A stretch of DNA of 64,000 nt from an uncultured Clostridia bacterium (GTDB lineage Bacteria; Bacillota; Clostridia; Lachnospirales; Anaerotignaceae): assembly GCA_945868505.1 (NCBI GenBank), contig CAMBLO010000008.1:22904-86903 (forward strand), in the 5' to 3' direction. The position numbers and the translations under genes are program-made. Positions 16,707 to 24,580 of the stretch are shown here, piece by piece (within the stretch, counting starts at the first letter, position 1; each line of letters starts with the position of its first letter). The notes under the pieces were generated by a model. The model was not told the origin of the DNA, made no database searches, and worked only from the letters and a program-made list of their open reading frames with translations.

Positions 16707-16845
16707 CGAGGGACGCTGTCCCCCGAACCCCCTGCAAGGGAGATAATCTCCCTTGACCCTTAATTTGCAGAACCATGTACATGGTTCTGCGGTATCGGGT
16801 CGAGGGGGTGAACCCCTCGTGGGAGGTTGAGGGTGAAACCCTCAA
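16707..16845 (+). repeat. Intergenic hairpin array (family 2, copy 1)
   Basis: Five consecutive hairpins fill the gap between the convergent aldo/keto reductase and ileS genes: GGGAC/GTCCC (16710-16722), a 10-bp stem at 16735-16755, an 11-bp perfect stem at 16767-16790, CGAGGGG/CCCCTCG (16801-16819) and TTGAGGGT/ACCCTCAA (16827-16845). The first three and the spacers between them (AACCCC, GACCCTTA, GGTA) recur in reverse orientation at 54,499-54,573 with changed stem bases. Confidence 0.65.
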
Positions 16846-16855
16846 GGAGAAAATA

Positions 16856-16890
16856 AAAATCCCGAAGGAAATTTTCCTTCGGGATTATTT
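16856..16890. terminator. Terminator at the 3' end of ileS
   Basis: AATCCCGAAGGAAA pairs with TTTCCTTCGGGATT and is flanked by A-rich and T-rich tracts. It can serve ileS on the minus strand and transcripts coming from the aldo/keto reductase side. Confidence 0.75.
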
Positions 16891-16901
16891 TGTTTCGGGA
16901 A

Positions 16902-19900
16902 TTATACCCTAGCAACGCCCAGAGTTACTTTTTCACCGTTAATATTCCATTCTTTGCTCAGTTCGCCGCCTTTGCCGGCAACAACTTCTTCCGCCAGAAC
17001 GTCGGCTTTGATGTCGTTTGCAGCCAGGATTTCTGCGATCTTTGCATTACCGTCGTGGTAAACACGGATACGGTCTGTTACGTTGAAGTCAGCTTCTTTA
17101 CGCATAGTCTGAACCTTGGAGATGATTTCACGAACGAAACCTTCTTCCACCAGTTCAGGTGTCAGGTTGGTATCCAGAACAACTGTCAGGCTGTTATCGC
17201 CGGAGGATACGAAGCCGCCTTTTTCCGCTGTATCGATCAGCACGTCATCCATTTCCAGAACAACTTCATTGCCGTCGATTTCAAAGGAAGCCTTGCCCTC
17301 TGCACGGAGGGTTGCCATGAATGCGGAGCCGTCTACTTCCTTCAGGTAAGCGCCGATGGCGGGTACCAGCTTGCCGTATTTCTTACCCAGTGTTCTCAGC
17401 TGAGGTTTGAAGGTGTATGTTGTGAAGGCTTCCACATTGTCTGTGAAAGTAACTGCTTTTACGTTCAGTTCTTCCTTGATGATATCGCAGAATACTTCGG
17501 GCAGTGTCTGTTCTGCTTTCACATACATCATAGCCAGAGGCTGTCTGTTCTTCATTGCGCTGGCGTTTCTAGCTGCACGGCCTTCTACAACCACTTTCAG
17601 TACGAAGTCCATATTTGCTTCCAGATCAGCATCTACCCATTCTGCATGGTATGCGGGCCAATCGCACAGGTGAACGGATTCAGGCGCATTTGCGTCTACC
17701 TTCTTCACCAGATTTGCATAGATTTCTTCTGTGATGAAAGGTGTGAAAGGTGCCGCCAGTTTTACCATAGTTTCCAGAACAGTATACAGAGTCATATAAG
17801 CATTGATTTTATCCTGTTCCATGCCTGCTGCCCAGAAACGTTCACGGCTTCTTCTTACATACCAGTTGGACAGGTCGTCCAAGAAATCTACCATGGCACG
17901 GGCGGGTTCTGTCAGCTTGTAGCCTTCCAGACATTCATCCACGAATTTATTCAGTGTCTGCAGCTTGGACAGGATCCATTTGTCCATAGGAGCCAGCTTG
18001 TCGTATTCCAGAGTATATTTTGTAGGGTCGAACTGGTCGATTTCCGCATACAGGATATAGAATGCGTAGGTGTTCCACAGCGTACCCATGAATTTTCTCT
18101 GCATTTCGGATACTGCTTCGTCGTAGTAACGAGAAGGCAGCCAAGGAGCGGAGTTTGCATAGAAGTACCAGCGAACGGCATCGGCACCCTGTTTGTTCAG
18201 TGCATCCCAAGGGTTTACAACGTTGCCTTTGTGTTTGGACATCTTCTGACCGTCTTTATCCTGAACATGACCCAGAACGATACAGTTCTTGAAGGGCGCA
18301 CAATCGAAGATCAGTGTGCTGACTGCCAGCAGGGTATAGAACCAGCCACGAGTCTGGTCAACAGCTTCGGAAATGAAGTCTGCAGGGAAGTTTTCATCGA
18401 AGATTTCTTTGTTTTCAAAAGGATAGTGCCACTGTGCGAAGGGCATGGAACCGCTGTCGAACCAGCAGTCGATAACCTCGGGTACTCTTGTCATCAGCTT
18501 GCCGCACTGAGGGCATGTGATGTGTACCGCATCGATGAAGGGCTTGTGCAGTTCGATATCTTCGGGGCAGTCGGGAGACATTTCCTTCAATTCAGCGATG
18601 CTGCCGATGGTATGTCTGTGACCACATTCACATTCCCAGATGGGCAGTGGTGTACCCCAGTATCTTTCACGGGACAGACCCCAGTCGATCACGTTTTCCA
18701 AGAAGTTGCCGAAACGGCCTTCTTTGATGTTATCGGGATACCAGTTGATGGTTCTGTTGTTGCGAACCAGATTATCTCTCAATGCTGTCATTTTGATGAA
18801 CCATGTGCTTCTTGCATAGTACAGCAGAGGCGTGTCACATCTCCAGCAGAAAGGATAGTTATGTTCGAAGGGCAGAGCGGCAAACAGTGTGCCGTTTTCT
18901 TCCATATATTTCAGAACAACGGGGTCAGCATCTTTTACGAACAGGCCTTCGAAGGGGCCAGCCAGTGCAGTCAGGTGACCGGTGGTATCTACATTCTGAT
19001 AGAAAGTAACTTCGTATTTTTTACATACACGGTAGTCGTCTTCACCATACGCATAAGCAGTATGAACGATACCGGTACCGTCTGTCAGTGTAACGTAATC
19101 GTCGCAGGTTACGAAATAGCCTTTGAAATCTTCGCCCTGAGGCTGGAAGGAGAACAGGGGCTCATACTTCACATATTCCAGCTCGGCACCCTTCATTCTT
19201 TCCACGATTTCATATTTGCCTTTGCCCAGAACGCTGTCCATCAGGGCTTCTGCCATGATCACATAGTAATCTTCATATTTTGCTTTCGCATAGGTTTCCT
19301 TGGCATTTACAGACAGGATGACGTTGGAGGGCAGTGTCCAAGGGGTTGTTGTCCATGCTAAGAAATATGTGTTTTCTGCGTCTTCCATTTTGAATTTTGC
19401 GATAGCGGATGTTTCCTTTACATCCTTATAGCCCTGTGCCACTTCGTGGGAGGAAAGGGCTGTGCCGCAGCGAGGGCAGTAGGGAACAACCTTGTGGCCT
19501 TTATACAGCAGGCCCTTGTCCCAAATCTGTTTCAGTGCCCACCATTCGGATTCGATATATTCATTATGGTATGTGACATAGGGATGGTCCATATCAGCCC
19601 AGAAGCCGACACGGTCACTCATGGAGCGCCATTCCTGTTCGTATGTCCATACGCTTTCTTTACATTTGCCGATGAAGGGTTCTACGCCGTAACCTTCGAT
19701 CTGGTCTTTGCCATCCAGACCCAGTGTTTTTTCTACTTCCAGTTCAACGGGCAGACCGTGGGTATCCCAGCCGGCTTTTCTCAGGACTTTGTAGCCCTTC
19801 ATGGTTTTGTAGCGGGGGATTAGGTCTTTTACCGCACGGGTGATGATGTGACCGATATGGGGTTTGCCGTTAGCTGTGGGAGGGCCATCGTAGAATGTGA

Positions 19901-20021
19901 ATACGGGAGCGCCTTCTCTTGCTTTGATACTTTTGCCAAAGATATCATTGTCTTTCCAATACTTTTCAACCAGTACTTCTCTTTCGACGAAGTTCATGTT
20001 ATTGGGGACTTTGTCGTACAT
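16902..20021 (-). CDS. ileS: Isoleucyl-tRNA synthetase
   Basis: IleRS charges tRNA-Ile. The 1039-residue protein has the class I signature HIGH (residues 55-58 in GKPHIGH) and KMSKH near residue 595, plus the large CP1 editing insertion and an anticodon-binding region. Length and the KMSKH variant suggest the eukaryote-like type 2 IleRS, a type often less sensitive to mupirocin; this is inference. ATG follows GGAGGAATTCAA. The gene is preceded by a T-box, so it is induced when uncharged tRNA-Ile accumulates. A ~270-base leader lies between the T-box terminator and the start. Confidence 0.96.
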   Translation of the reverse strand: MYDKVPNNMNFVEREVLVEKYWKDNDIFGKSIKAREGAPVFTFYDGPPTANGKPHIGHIITRAVKDLIPRYKTMKGYKVLRKAGWDTHGLPVELEVEKTLGLDGKDQIEGYGVEPFIGKCKESVWTYEQEWRSMSDRVGFWADMDHPYVTYHNEYIESEWWALKQIWDKGLLYKGHKVVPYCPRCGTALSSHEVAQGYKDVKETSAIAKFKMEDAENTYFLAWTTTPWTLPSNVILSVNAKETYAKAKYEDYYVIMAEALMDSVLGKGKYEIVERMKGAELEYVKYEPLFSFQPQGEDFKGYFVTCDDYVTLTDGTGIVHTAYAYGEDDYRVCKKYEVTFYQNVDTTGHLTALAGPFEGLFVKDADPVVLKYMEENGTLFAALPFEHNYPFCWRCDTPLLYYARSTWFIKMTALRDNLVRNNRTINWYPDNIKEGRFGNFLENVIDWGLSRERYWGTPLPIWECECGHRHTIGSIAELKEMSPDCPEDIELHKPFIDAVHITCPQCGKLMTRVPEVIDCWFDSGSMPFAQWHYPFENKEIFDENFPADFISEAVDQTRGWFYTLLAVSTLIFDCAPFKNCIVLGHVQDKDGQKMSKHKGNVVNPWDALNKQGADAVRWYFYANSAPWLPSRYYDEAVSEMQRKFMGTLWNTYAFYILYAEIDQFDPTKYTLEYDKLAPMDKWILSKLQTLNKFVDECLEGYKLTEPARAMVDFLDDLSNWYVRRSRERFWAAGMEQDKINAYMTLYTVLETMVKLAAPFTPFITEEIYANLVKKVDANAPESVHLCDWPAYHAEWVDADLEANMDFVLKVVVEGRAARNASAMKNRQPLAMMYVKAEQTLPEVFCDIIKEELNVKAVTFTDNVEAFTTYTFKPQLRTLGKKYGKLVPAIGAYLKEVDGSAFMATLRAEGKASFEIDGNEVVLEMDDVLIDTAEKGGFVSSGDNSLTVVLDTNLTPELVEEGFVREIISKVQTMRKEADFNVTDRIRVYHDGNAKIAEILAANDIKADVLAEEVVAGKGGELSKEWNINGEKVTLGVARV

Positions 20022-20069
20022 TTGAATTCCTCCTTAAAGTGATAGTAAAAACTTTTCTAAAATAAAGTA

Positions 20070-20131
20070 TTCTTTTGTATTTTGTTCATTTTTTCTTTTG
20101 TATATTTTCTGTATTTTTTCTTCTTTTGTAT
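20070..20131 (-). repeat. Three copies of an 11-base repeat in the ileS leader
   Basis: ATACAAAAGAA (minus strand) occurs at 20070-20080, 20093-20103 and 20121-20131, within an A-rich stretch of the leader just before the ileS ribosome binding site. It may keep the leader unstructured; no known function. Confidence 0.4.
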
Positions 20132-20164
20132 GTATGATGGTGCGGTTTTTCCGCTTTTGTTTTG

Positions 20165-20271
20165 ATATCAGGAAAGTCGGAGATGCCTCAAATCCTTTGG
20201 ATTTTCGGTATCTTTGCTCCGCAAATAAATCATGATATCGTTTCAGATAAGCAAGCTTCTGAAACGATATC
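20165..20271 (+). other. Hairpin-rich segment between the T-box and ileS
   Basis: Two stem-loops are visible: AGATGCC/GGTATCT enclosing AAATCC/GGATTT (20181-20213), and a 14-bp stem, 20234-20247 with 20258-20271. Read on the plus strand the first stem is complete with one G-U pair. The AGATGC ... TCGGTAT pattern recurs in the element at 48.7 kb. It lies inside the ileS leader but may also be a separate element on the opposite strand. Confidence 0.45.
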
Positions 20272-20297
20272 TATGCTTTGCTTTCTCCGCCTTTCAA

Positions 20298-20568
20298 TAA
20301 AAAGGCTCTTTCATCCACACAGGACGAAAGAGCTCGCGGTACCACCTGATTTGACGGCATAGTATGCCGCCCAGCTTAGACACATCACCATCATGATGTT
20401 TTCCCTTAACGCGGGCCACGACAGAGCCTACTGAGCGAAGCCGTTCGGTCTGCCACTCCGGAGTGATTTTCTGCATCTTCCCCAAGGATAGGATCCCACC
20501 TTTTCCCATCTCTCTGCGCTCAGGCTGAGGATACATACTGTCTCCTTCACAGTGTTTCTACCTATTTA
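20298..20568 (-). ncRNA. T-box leader of ileS
   Basis: On the minus strand the T-box sequence AGGTGGTACCGCGA is present (20334-20347), followed by a terminator stem GCTCTTTCGTCC/GGATGAAAGAGC (20305-20333) and a T-run. Upstream is a long stem I region; the bulge reads GAAAATCAC with a plausible isoleucine specifier codon ATC at 20465-20467. Uncharged tRNA-Ile would stabilise the antiterminator and allow ileS transcription. Confidence 0.93.
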
Positions 20569-20575
20569 CCTGTGT

Positions 20576-20604
20576 ATTATACAATTTGTAAAATGGGTTG
20601 TAAA
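20576..20604 (-). promoter_or_regulatory. Promoter of the T-box/ileS transcript
   Basis: On the minus strand TTTACA (20599-20604) and TATAAT (20576-20581) are 17 bases apart; transcription would start just before the T-box stem I. Confidence 0.8.
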
Positions 20605-20640
20605 GCCTTTTTTTCGCGGAAAGCATAAGTATGTTGTATG

Positions 20641-20680
20641 CAGGACTACTGTATACAGGACTACTGTATACAGGATACTG
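20641..20680. repeat. 15-base tandem repeat, about 2.7 copies, between divergent promoters
   Basis: CAGGACTACTGTATA occurs twice in tandem (20641-20655, 20656-20670), followed by CAGGATACTG. Each junction contains the palindrome CTGTATACAG. It lies between the ileS promoter (minus) and the pncB promoter (plus), so it could bind a regulator. Confidence 0.6.
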
Positions 20681-20761
20681 TCTTTTCTGGAAAAAATTAG
20701 GAAGAAAATAGTCGATTTTGAGGAAATGTGTAAATTCTTGTGTAAAGACACCTTAAAAGGT

Positions 20762-20790
20762 TTGATTTTCCTGTAAAAAATATGTATAAT
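20762..20790 (+). promoter_or_regulatory. Promoter of pncB
   Basis: TTGATT (20762-20767) and TATAAT (20785-20790) are 17 bases apart. The predicted start near 20,797 gives a leader of about 95 bases. Confidence 0.8.
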
Positions 20791-20823
20791 CAATACGAAA
20801 TACTTTTTGTGGTAAATATTAGT

Positions 20824-20869
20824 TTTGACAGGATGTGTCCAAAAAGTATATTCCTATCACCCTGTCAAA
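20824..20869 (+). promoter_or_regulatory. Inverted repeat in the pncB leader
   Basis: TTTGACAGG (20824-20832) and CCTGTCAAA (20861-20869) form a 9-bp stem with a 28-base loop, just before the ribosome binding site. The 5' arm also sits in GACAGGATGTGTC, a possible operator for a niacin-responsive repressor (NiaR type). Neither role is proven. Confidence 0.4.
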
Positions 20870-20891
20870 CCGGAAAAAAGGAGATTTGAAA

Positions 20892-22349
20892 ATGAAAGGT
20901 AGAGACTTTGCACTGCTGACAGACTTGTATGAGCTGACTATGATGCAGGGCTACTATGAAACTGGCGCATATAAAAGACAGGTCGTATTCGATCTGTTCT
21001 ACAGAAAAAACCCCAGCGGGAACGGCTATGCCATCATGGCAGGGCTGCAGCAGGCCATCGAATATCTGAATGAACTGCGCTTTACAGAAGAAGACATTGC
21101 ATATTTGGAAAGCCTGCATATCTTCACAGAAGGCTTCATTGCATATTTGAAGGATTTCCGCTTTACAGGAGAGGTATATGCCATTCCCGAAGGTACAGTG
21201 GTATTCCCTCATGAACCCTTGATGCGGATCAAAGCACCTATTATCGAAGCACAGTTGATCGAACCCGCACTGCTGAATATCATCAATCACCAGAGCCTGA
21301 TTGCTACAAAGGCCTCCCGTGTAGTACACGCGGCCAAGGGCGACCCTGTTCTGGAATTTGGTCTGCGCCGTGCCCAGGGCCCCGATGCAGGTACACTGGG
21401 TGCCAGAGCTGCTGTCATTGCAGGCTGCGCGGCAACCAGCAACGTGCTGACAGGCAAGCTGTTTAATGTTCCTGTAAAGGGCACCCATGCCCATAGCTGG
21501 GTAATGAGTTTCCCCGACGAACTGACAGCCTTCCGCACTTACGCAAAGCTGTTCCCCAACGCTTGTATTCTGTTGGTGGACACATATAATACTTTGAAGA
21601 GCGGCGTACCCAATGCCATCCGTGTATTTGACGAAATGAAAGCCGCAGGCACTCTGCCTGAAAAAGGCTATGGCATCCGTCTGGACAGCGGCGACTTGGC
21701 ATATCTGTCCAAACGTGCAAGACAGATGCTGGATGAAGCAGGCTATCCCGATGCTATCATTTCTGCTTCCAGCGATTTGGATGAAAACCTCATCACCAGC
21801 TTGAAGCTGCAGGGTTCTACCATCAGCCTGTGGGGTGTTGGTACAAAACTGATTACTTCCGACGACTGCCCTGCCTTCGGCGGCGTGTATAAGCTGGCTG
21901 CGGAACAGACAGAGGACGGCGATTTTGAACCTAAGATCAAGTTGTCCAATAACGTTGAAAAGGTGACAAACCCCGGCATCAAGAAGATTATTCGTATCTA
22001 CGATAAGCAGACAGGCAAGATCAAAGCTGACCTGCTGGCACTAGAAGAGGAAGTTTTCACAGAAGATATGGACTTGCATATCTATGACACCAATGCAAAA
22101 TGGAAGAGCATGCAGCTGCCTACAGGCACCTATACCCTGAGAGAACTGCTGATTCCTGTGATCGTGGACGGCAAGCAGGTTTATGAATGCCCCGAAACCA
22201 TGGATATTCAGGCTTACTGCAACAAGGAAAAGGATACTCTGTGGGATGAACAGAAGCGTTTGAAAAACCCCGATATCGTTCCTGTTGACCTTTCCGATAA
22301 GCTGAGTGCTATGAAGCTGAAGCTGATCGAATCTATGAGTGGGATGTAA
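20892..22349 (+). CDS. pncB: Nicotinate phosphoribosyltransferase
   Basis: PncB makes nicotinate mononucleotide from nicotinate and PRPP in NAD salvage. The 485-residue protein starts with the family hallmark FALLTDLYELTMMQGYY, contains EFGLRRAQGPDAG and KGTHAHSWVM, and the phosphate-binding region RLDSGDLAYLSKRARQ. ATG follows AAAGGAGAT; an upstream in-frame extension reaches into the leader repeat and is less likely. The gene is monocistronic, between its own promoter and a terminator shared with gpr. Confidence 0.94.
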   Translation: MKGRDFALLTDLYELTMMQGYYETGAYKRQVVFDLFYRKNPSGNGYAIMAGLQQAIEYLNELRFTEEDIAYLESLHIFTEGFIAYLKDFRFTGEVYAIPEGTVVFPHEPLMRIKAPIIEAQLIEPALLNIINHQSLIATKASRVVHAAKGDPVLEFGLRRAQGPDAGTLGARAAVIAGCAATSNVLTGKLFNVPVKGTHAHSWVMSFPDELTAFRTYAKLFPNACILLVDTYNTLKSGVPNAIRVFDEMKAAGTLPEKGYGIRLDSGDLAYLSKRARQMLDEAGYPDAIISASSDLDENLITSLKLQGSTISLWGVGTKLITSDDCPAFGGVYKLAAEQTEDGDFEPKIKLSNNVEKVTNPGIKKIIRIYDKQTGKIKADLLALEEEVFTEDMDLHIYDTNAKWKSMQLPTGTYTLRELLIPVIVDGKQVYECPETMDIQAYCNKEKDTLWDEQKRLKNPDIVPVDLSDKLSAMKLKLIESMSGM

Positions 22350-22375
22350 TTGAAACCCTGATTTTGATACGATAT

Positions 22376-22403
22376 AAGCCCAGACTTTTGTCTGGGCTTT
22401 TTT
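22376..22403. terminator. Terminator between pncB and gpr
   Basis: AGCCCAGAC (22377-22385) pairs with GTCTGGGCT (22390-22398) and is followed by TTTTT. It stands between convergent genes. Confidence 0.85.
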
Positions 22404-22405
22404 CG

Positions 22406-23419
22406 TCAGGAATTATATTTATTGATGTCCTCCATGGTGACCCCGGGGTGGAGGGCGATATTGATGCTGTTGGCGATGATATTTGCCAGACGATCCACTA
22501 CGGCATCCACTTCCTTGGGGGTGACGAACATATTTCCCGTATAGGGGCCTAAAATTTCGGCGATCATCTGGTATTTTTCCTCCTGCTCCAAAGAGTGGAG
22601 GGTTTCATAAAATTCACTGCCTTTTTCCGTCTGCTGGATCATTTCCCCTAAGATGCGGTCCATGGTATCGTTGACGAGGGTGGCGGCATCCACCACAGTG
22701 GGTACGCCGATGGCAATGACGGGGATACCGAGGCTTTCTTTATCCAGCATCATCCGCCGATTGCCGACCCCTGCGCCGGGAGCAACCCCTGTATCGCTCA
22801 TCTGGATGGCGGCGTTGATGCGCTTGGAATGGCGGGCGGCCAGGGCGTCGATGGCGATGAGGAGGGAAGGGTGCAGCTTATCCACGATACCTTTGATGAT
22901 CTCGCCGGTTTCGATGCCTGTGATGCCCATGACACCGGGGCTGACGGCGGCAACGGGACGCACCGACCGTTCGATTTCCTCGGGCAAAGTACCCTGCAGA
23001 TGGCGGGTCACTAAAATTTTGGCAACCACCTTGGGCCCCAGAGCGTCGGGGGTGATGTTCCAGTTGCCCAAGCCTGCCACCAGAATACAGTCATCCTCCT
23101 GCAGCTTTGCCAGAGAACGGATATTTTCCGCCAGAATGGCAATGAGCCTTTCGTGACATTCTACATCATTTTCCTTTAGCTTTTCCGATTCCAATGTGAT
23201 ATAATTGCCCATGGGCTTGCCCATACGTTGGCTGCCTTGCTCGGAAACGATGCGTACATGGGTGAGGGAATATTCCGACTGTTCCTCTGTTTCCACCTCT
23301 ACGCCTTCCACTTCATCGGCTTTGGCAGCTTCACGCTGTGCCAGTTCCCGGGCTTCGATGGCAAGGTCTGTCCGAACAGAGAAGGAGGGTTCAGCCGGAT
23401 TTTCTTTTTTCTGCTTCAT
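22406..23419 (-). CDS. gpr: Germination protease (GPR endopeptidase)
   Basis: GPR degrades small acid-soluble proteins when spores germinate. The 337-residue product matches the family length and shows an N-terminal propeptide region ending near VRTDLAIEA, a VAGLGNWNITPDALGP segment, and the conserved core SDTGVAPGAGVGNRR. Its presence is the strongest sign in the window that the organism forms endospores. It is made as a zymogen in the developing forespore. I did not find a convincing sigma-G promoter by eye. Confidence 0.95.
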   Translation of the reverse strand: MKQKKENPAEPSFSVRTDLAIEARELAQREAAKADEVEGVEVETEEQSEYSLTHVRIVSEQGSQRMGKPMGNYITLESEKLKENDVECHERLIAILAENIRSLAKLQEDDCILVAGLGNWNITPDALGPKVVAKILVTRHLQGTLPEEIERSVRPVAAVSPGVMGITGIETGEIIKGIVDKLHPSLLIAIDALAARHSKRINAAIQMSDTGVAPGAGVGNRRMMLDKESLGIPVIAIGVPTVVDAATLVNDTMDRILGEMIQQTEKGSEFYETLHSLEQEEKYQMIAEILGPYTGNMFVTPKEVDAVVDRLANIIANSINIALHPGVTMEDINKYNS

Positions 23420-23477
23420 GGATTCACAGCCTTTCTGCTTTTTTGATTATTTTTTTCGTAGATTTGAAAAGTATTCA

Positions 23478-23506
23478 TTGACTTATTCCTGTTCATAGGG
23501 TAAAAT
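23478..23506 (+). promoter_or_regulatory. Promoter of rpsT
   Basis: TTGACT (23478-23483) and TAAAAT (23501-23506) are 17 bases apart, giving a start near 23,513 and a leader of about 160 bases. Confidence 0.7.
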
Positions 23507-23512
23507 ATATCC

Positions 23513-23673
23513 GTTGAGTTAACCACGGGGTGCTCGAGAGAGTGTGAAAATATGCCCCAAACCGTGTCGGAGGGAGAAGCCCTCAAAGGTGGTTAATAGT
23601 TAGATGAAAGAGCGATATTCCCCAATATCGACAAGAGAAAACCACATTTAAAGTATTTTAGGAGGAAATTACA
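23513..23673 (+). ncRNA. Structured leader of rpsT
   Basis: TTAACCAC near 23,519 pairs with GTGGTTAA near 23,590, enclosing GGGG/CCCC and GAGGG/CCCTC hairpins. An alternative helix CACGG/CCGTG uses part of the same 5' arm. A further hairpin CGATATT/AATATCG follows near 23,612-23,630. This looks like an autoregulatory ribosomal-protein leader; I do not match it to a named family. Confidence 0.5.
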
Positions 23674-23934
23674 TTGGCTAATATCAAATCTGCTAAGAAA
23701 AGAATCAAAGTAATCAACAAAAAAACACTGAGAAACAAAATGATCAAATCTCAGGTGAAAACAGCTATGAAGAAAGTTATCGTTGCTGTAAACGCTGGCG
23801 ACAAAGAAACAGCTACAGTAGCTCTGAAAAATGCTGTATCCGCAATCGACAGAGCATACATCAAAGGCATCTACCACAAAAATGCAGTGGCTAGAAAAAA
23901 ATCTTCCCTGACAAGACTGGTAAACAGCCTGTAA
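23674..23934 (+). CDS. rpsT: 30S ribosomal protein S20
   Basis: S20 binds 16S rRNA early in assembly of the small subunit. The 86-residue, lysine-rich protein has the typical start ANIKSAKKR and the typical end LTRLVNSL. The initiation codon is TTG after AGGAGGAAAT; E. coli rpsT also starts with UUG, where it is part of autoregulation, so the start codon may matter here too. It is transcribed alone, between its leader and a strong terminator. Confidence 0.96.
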   Translation: MANIKSAKKRIKVINKKTLRNKMIKSQVKTAMKKVIVAVNAGDKETATVALKNAVSAIDRAYIKGIYHKNAVARKKSSLTRLVNSL

Positions 23935-23950
23935 TTTGAAGCAGACAAAA

Positions 23951-23981
23951 GAGGATATTCCAAATCGGAATATCCTTTTCT
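23951..23981 (+). terminator. Terminator after rpsT
   Basis: AGGATATTCC pairs with GGAATATCCT around AAATC, followed by a T-rich tract. Confidence 0.85.
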
Positions 23982-24030
23982 TTTTCTTGAGATACTAAAG
24001 CCGCAGGAACGTTTACGGAGGAATGATAAA

Positions 24031-24444
24031 ATGACAGAGAGATACGACAAAGTAATGGAAAAACATCAGAAGGGCTATAATTGCGCCCAGGCGGTGGCTT
24101 GCGCCTACAGCGACCTGTTCGGCGTGGAGGAAAAAGAGGCTTTTCGTGCCACGGAATGTTTTGGCAGAGGCATGGCTACCATGGGCACCTGTGGTGCAGT
24201 TTCTGCCATGGCATATTTGGTGGGGCTGAAGGTTTCCGATGCCGACTTGGAGCATCCCAAAACAAAGCTGGACTGCTACAATACCCTGAAACCTATGACA
24301 GAAGAATTCATTGCCAAAAACCAGTCCACAGAATGTCGCACCCTGAAGGGCGTAGATACCGGTGTGGTGCTGCGCAGCTGCCCCGGCTGTATGCAGGATG
24401 CGGCGGAGATCATCGAAAAGCATCTGTTGCAGGAAAAGAAATAA
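24031..24444 (+). CDS. C_GCAxxG_C_C family protein
   Basis: This 137-residue protein has the cysteine and glycine pattern of the C_GCAxxG_C_C family: YNCAQAV near residue 17, CFGRGMATMGTCGAVSAM near 45-60, and later C-x-C-type pairs ending SCPGCMQDAA. The family is widespread in anaerobes and may bind a metal or redox centre; no reaction is established. ATG follows TTTACGGAGG. A terminator follows at once, so it is a single-gene unit. Confidence 0.8.
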   Translation: MTERYDKVMEKHQKGYNCAQAVACAYSDLFGVEEKEAFRATECFGRGMATMGTCGAVSAMAYLVGLKVSDADLEHPKTKLDCYNTLKPMTEEFIAKNQSTECRTLKGVDTGVVLRSCPGCMQDAAEIIEKHLLQEKK

Positions 24445-24449
24445 GAAAA

Positions 24450-24485
24450 TGACGCTGATATCCTATGATATCGGCGTTTTTCTTT
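24450..24485 (+). terminator. Terminator after the C_GCAxxG_C_C gene
   Basis: ACGCTGATATC pairs with GATATCGGCGT (one G-T pair) around CTAT, followed by TTTTCTTTTT. Confidence 0.8.
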
Positions 24486-24580
24486 TTGGGAAAGCTATCG
24501 TAATTTTACTGCATTTGTGGTAGACTAAACTCGTAAATCTATTGTTATGTAAATACGATTCTGGGGAAGGAGGCCGACTC

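Noticed and set aside
16707..16845. Hairpin array considered as a CRISPR array
   Set aside because: Repeats differ in sequence and length, there are no regular unique spacers, and no cas gene is in the window.
16890..19361. An 823-residue open frame on the plus strand opposite ileS
   Set aside because: It is the antisense shadow of a highly biased synthetase gene: Cys/Phe/His-rich composition, no motif, no binding site. The minus strand carries clear IleRS motifs.
20298..20568. Leader considered as a different riboswitch class
   Set aside because: The sequence AGGTGGTACCGCGA with the adjoining terminator and an ATC specifier before an isoleucyl-tRNA synthetase is diagnostic of a T-box.
23430..23475. 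A sigma-G type promoter for gpr
   Set aside because: A TGAATA word is present on the minus strand, but no CATxxTA-like -10 was found at 17-18 bases by eye.
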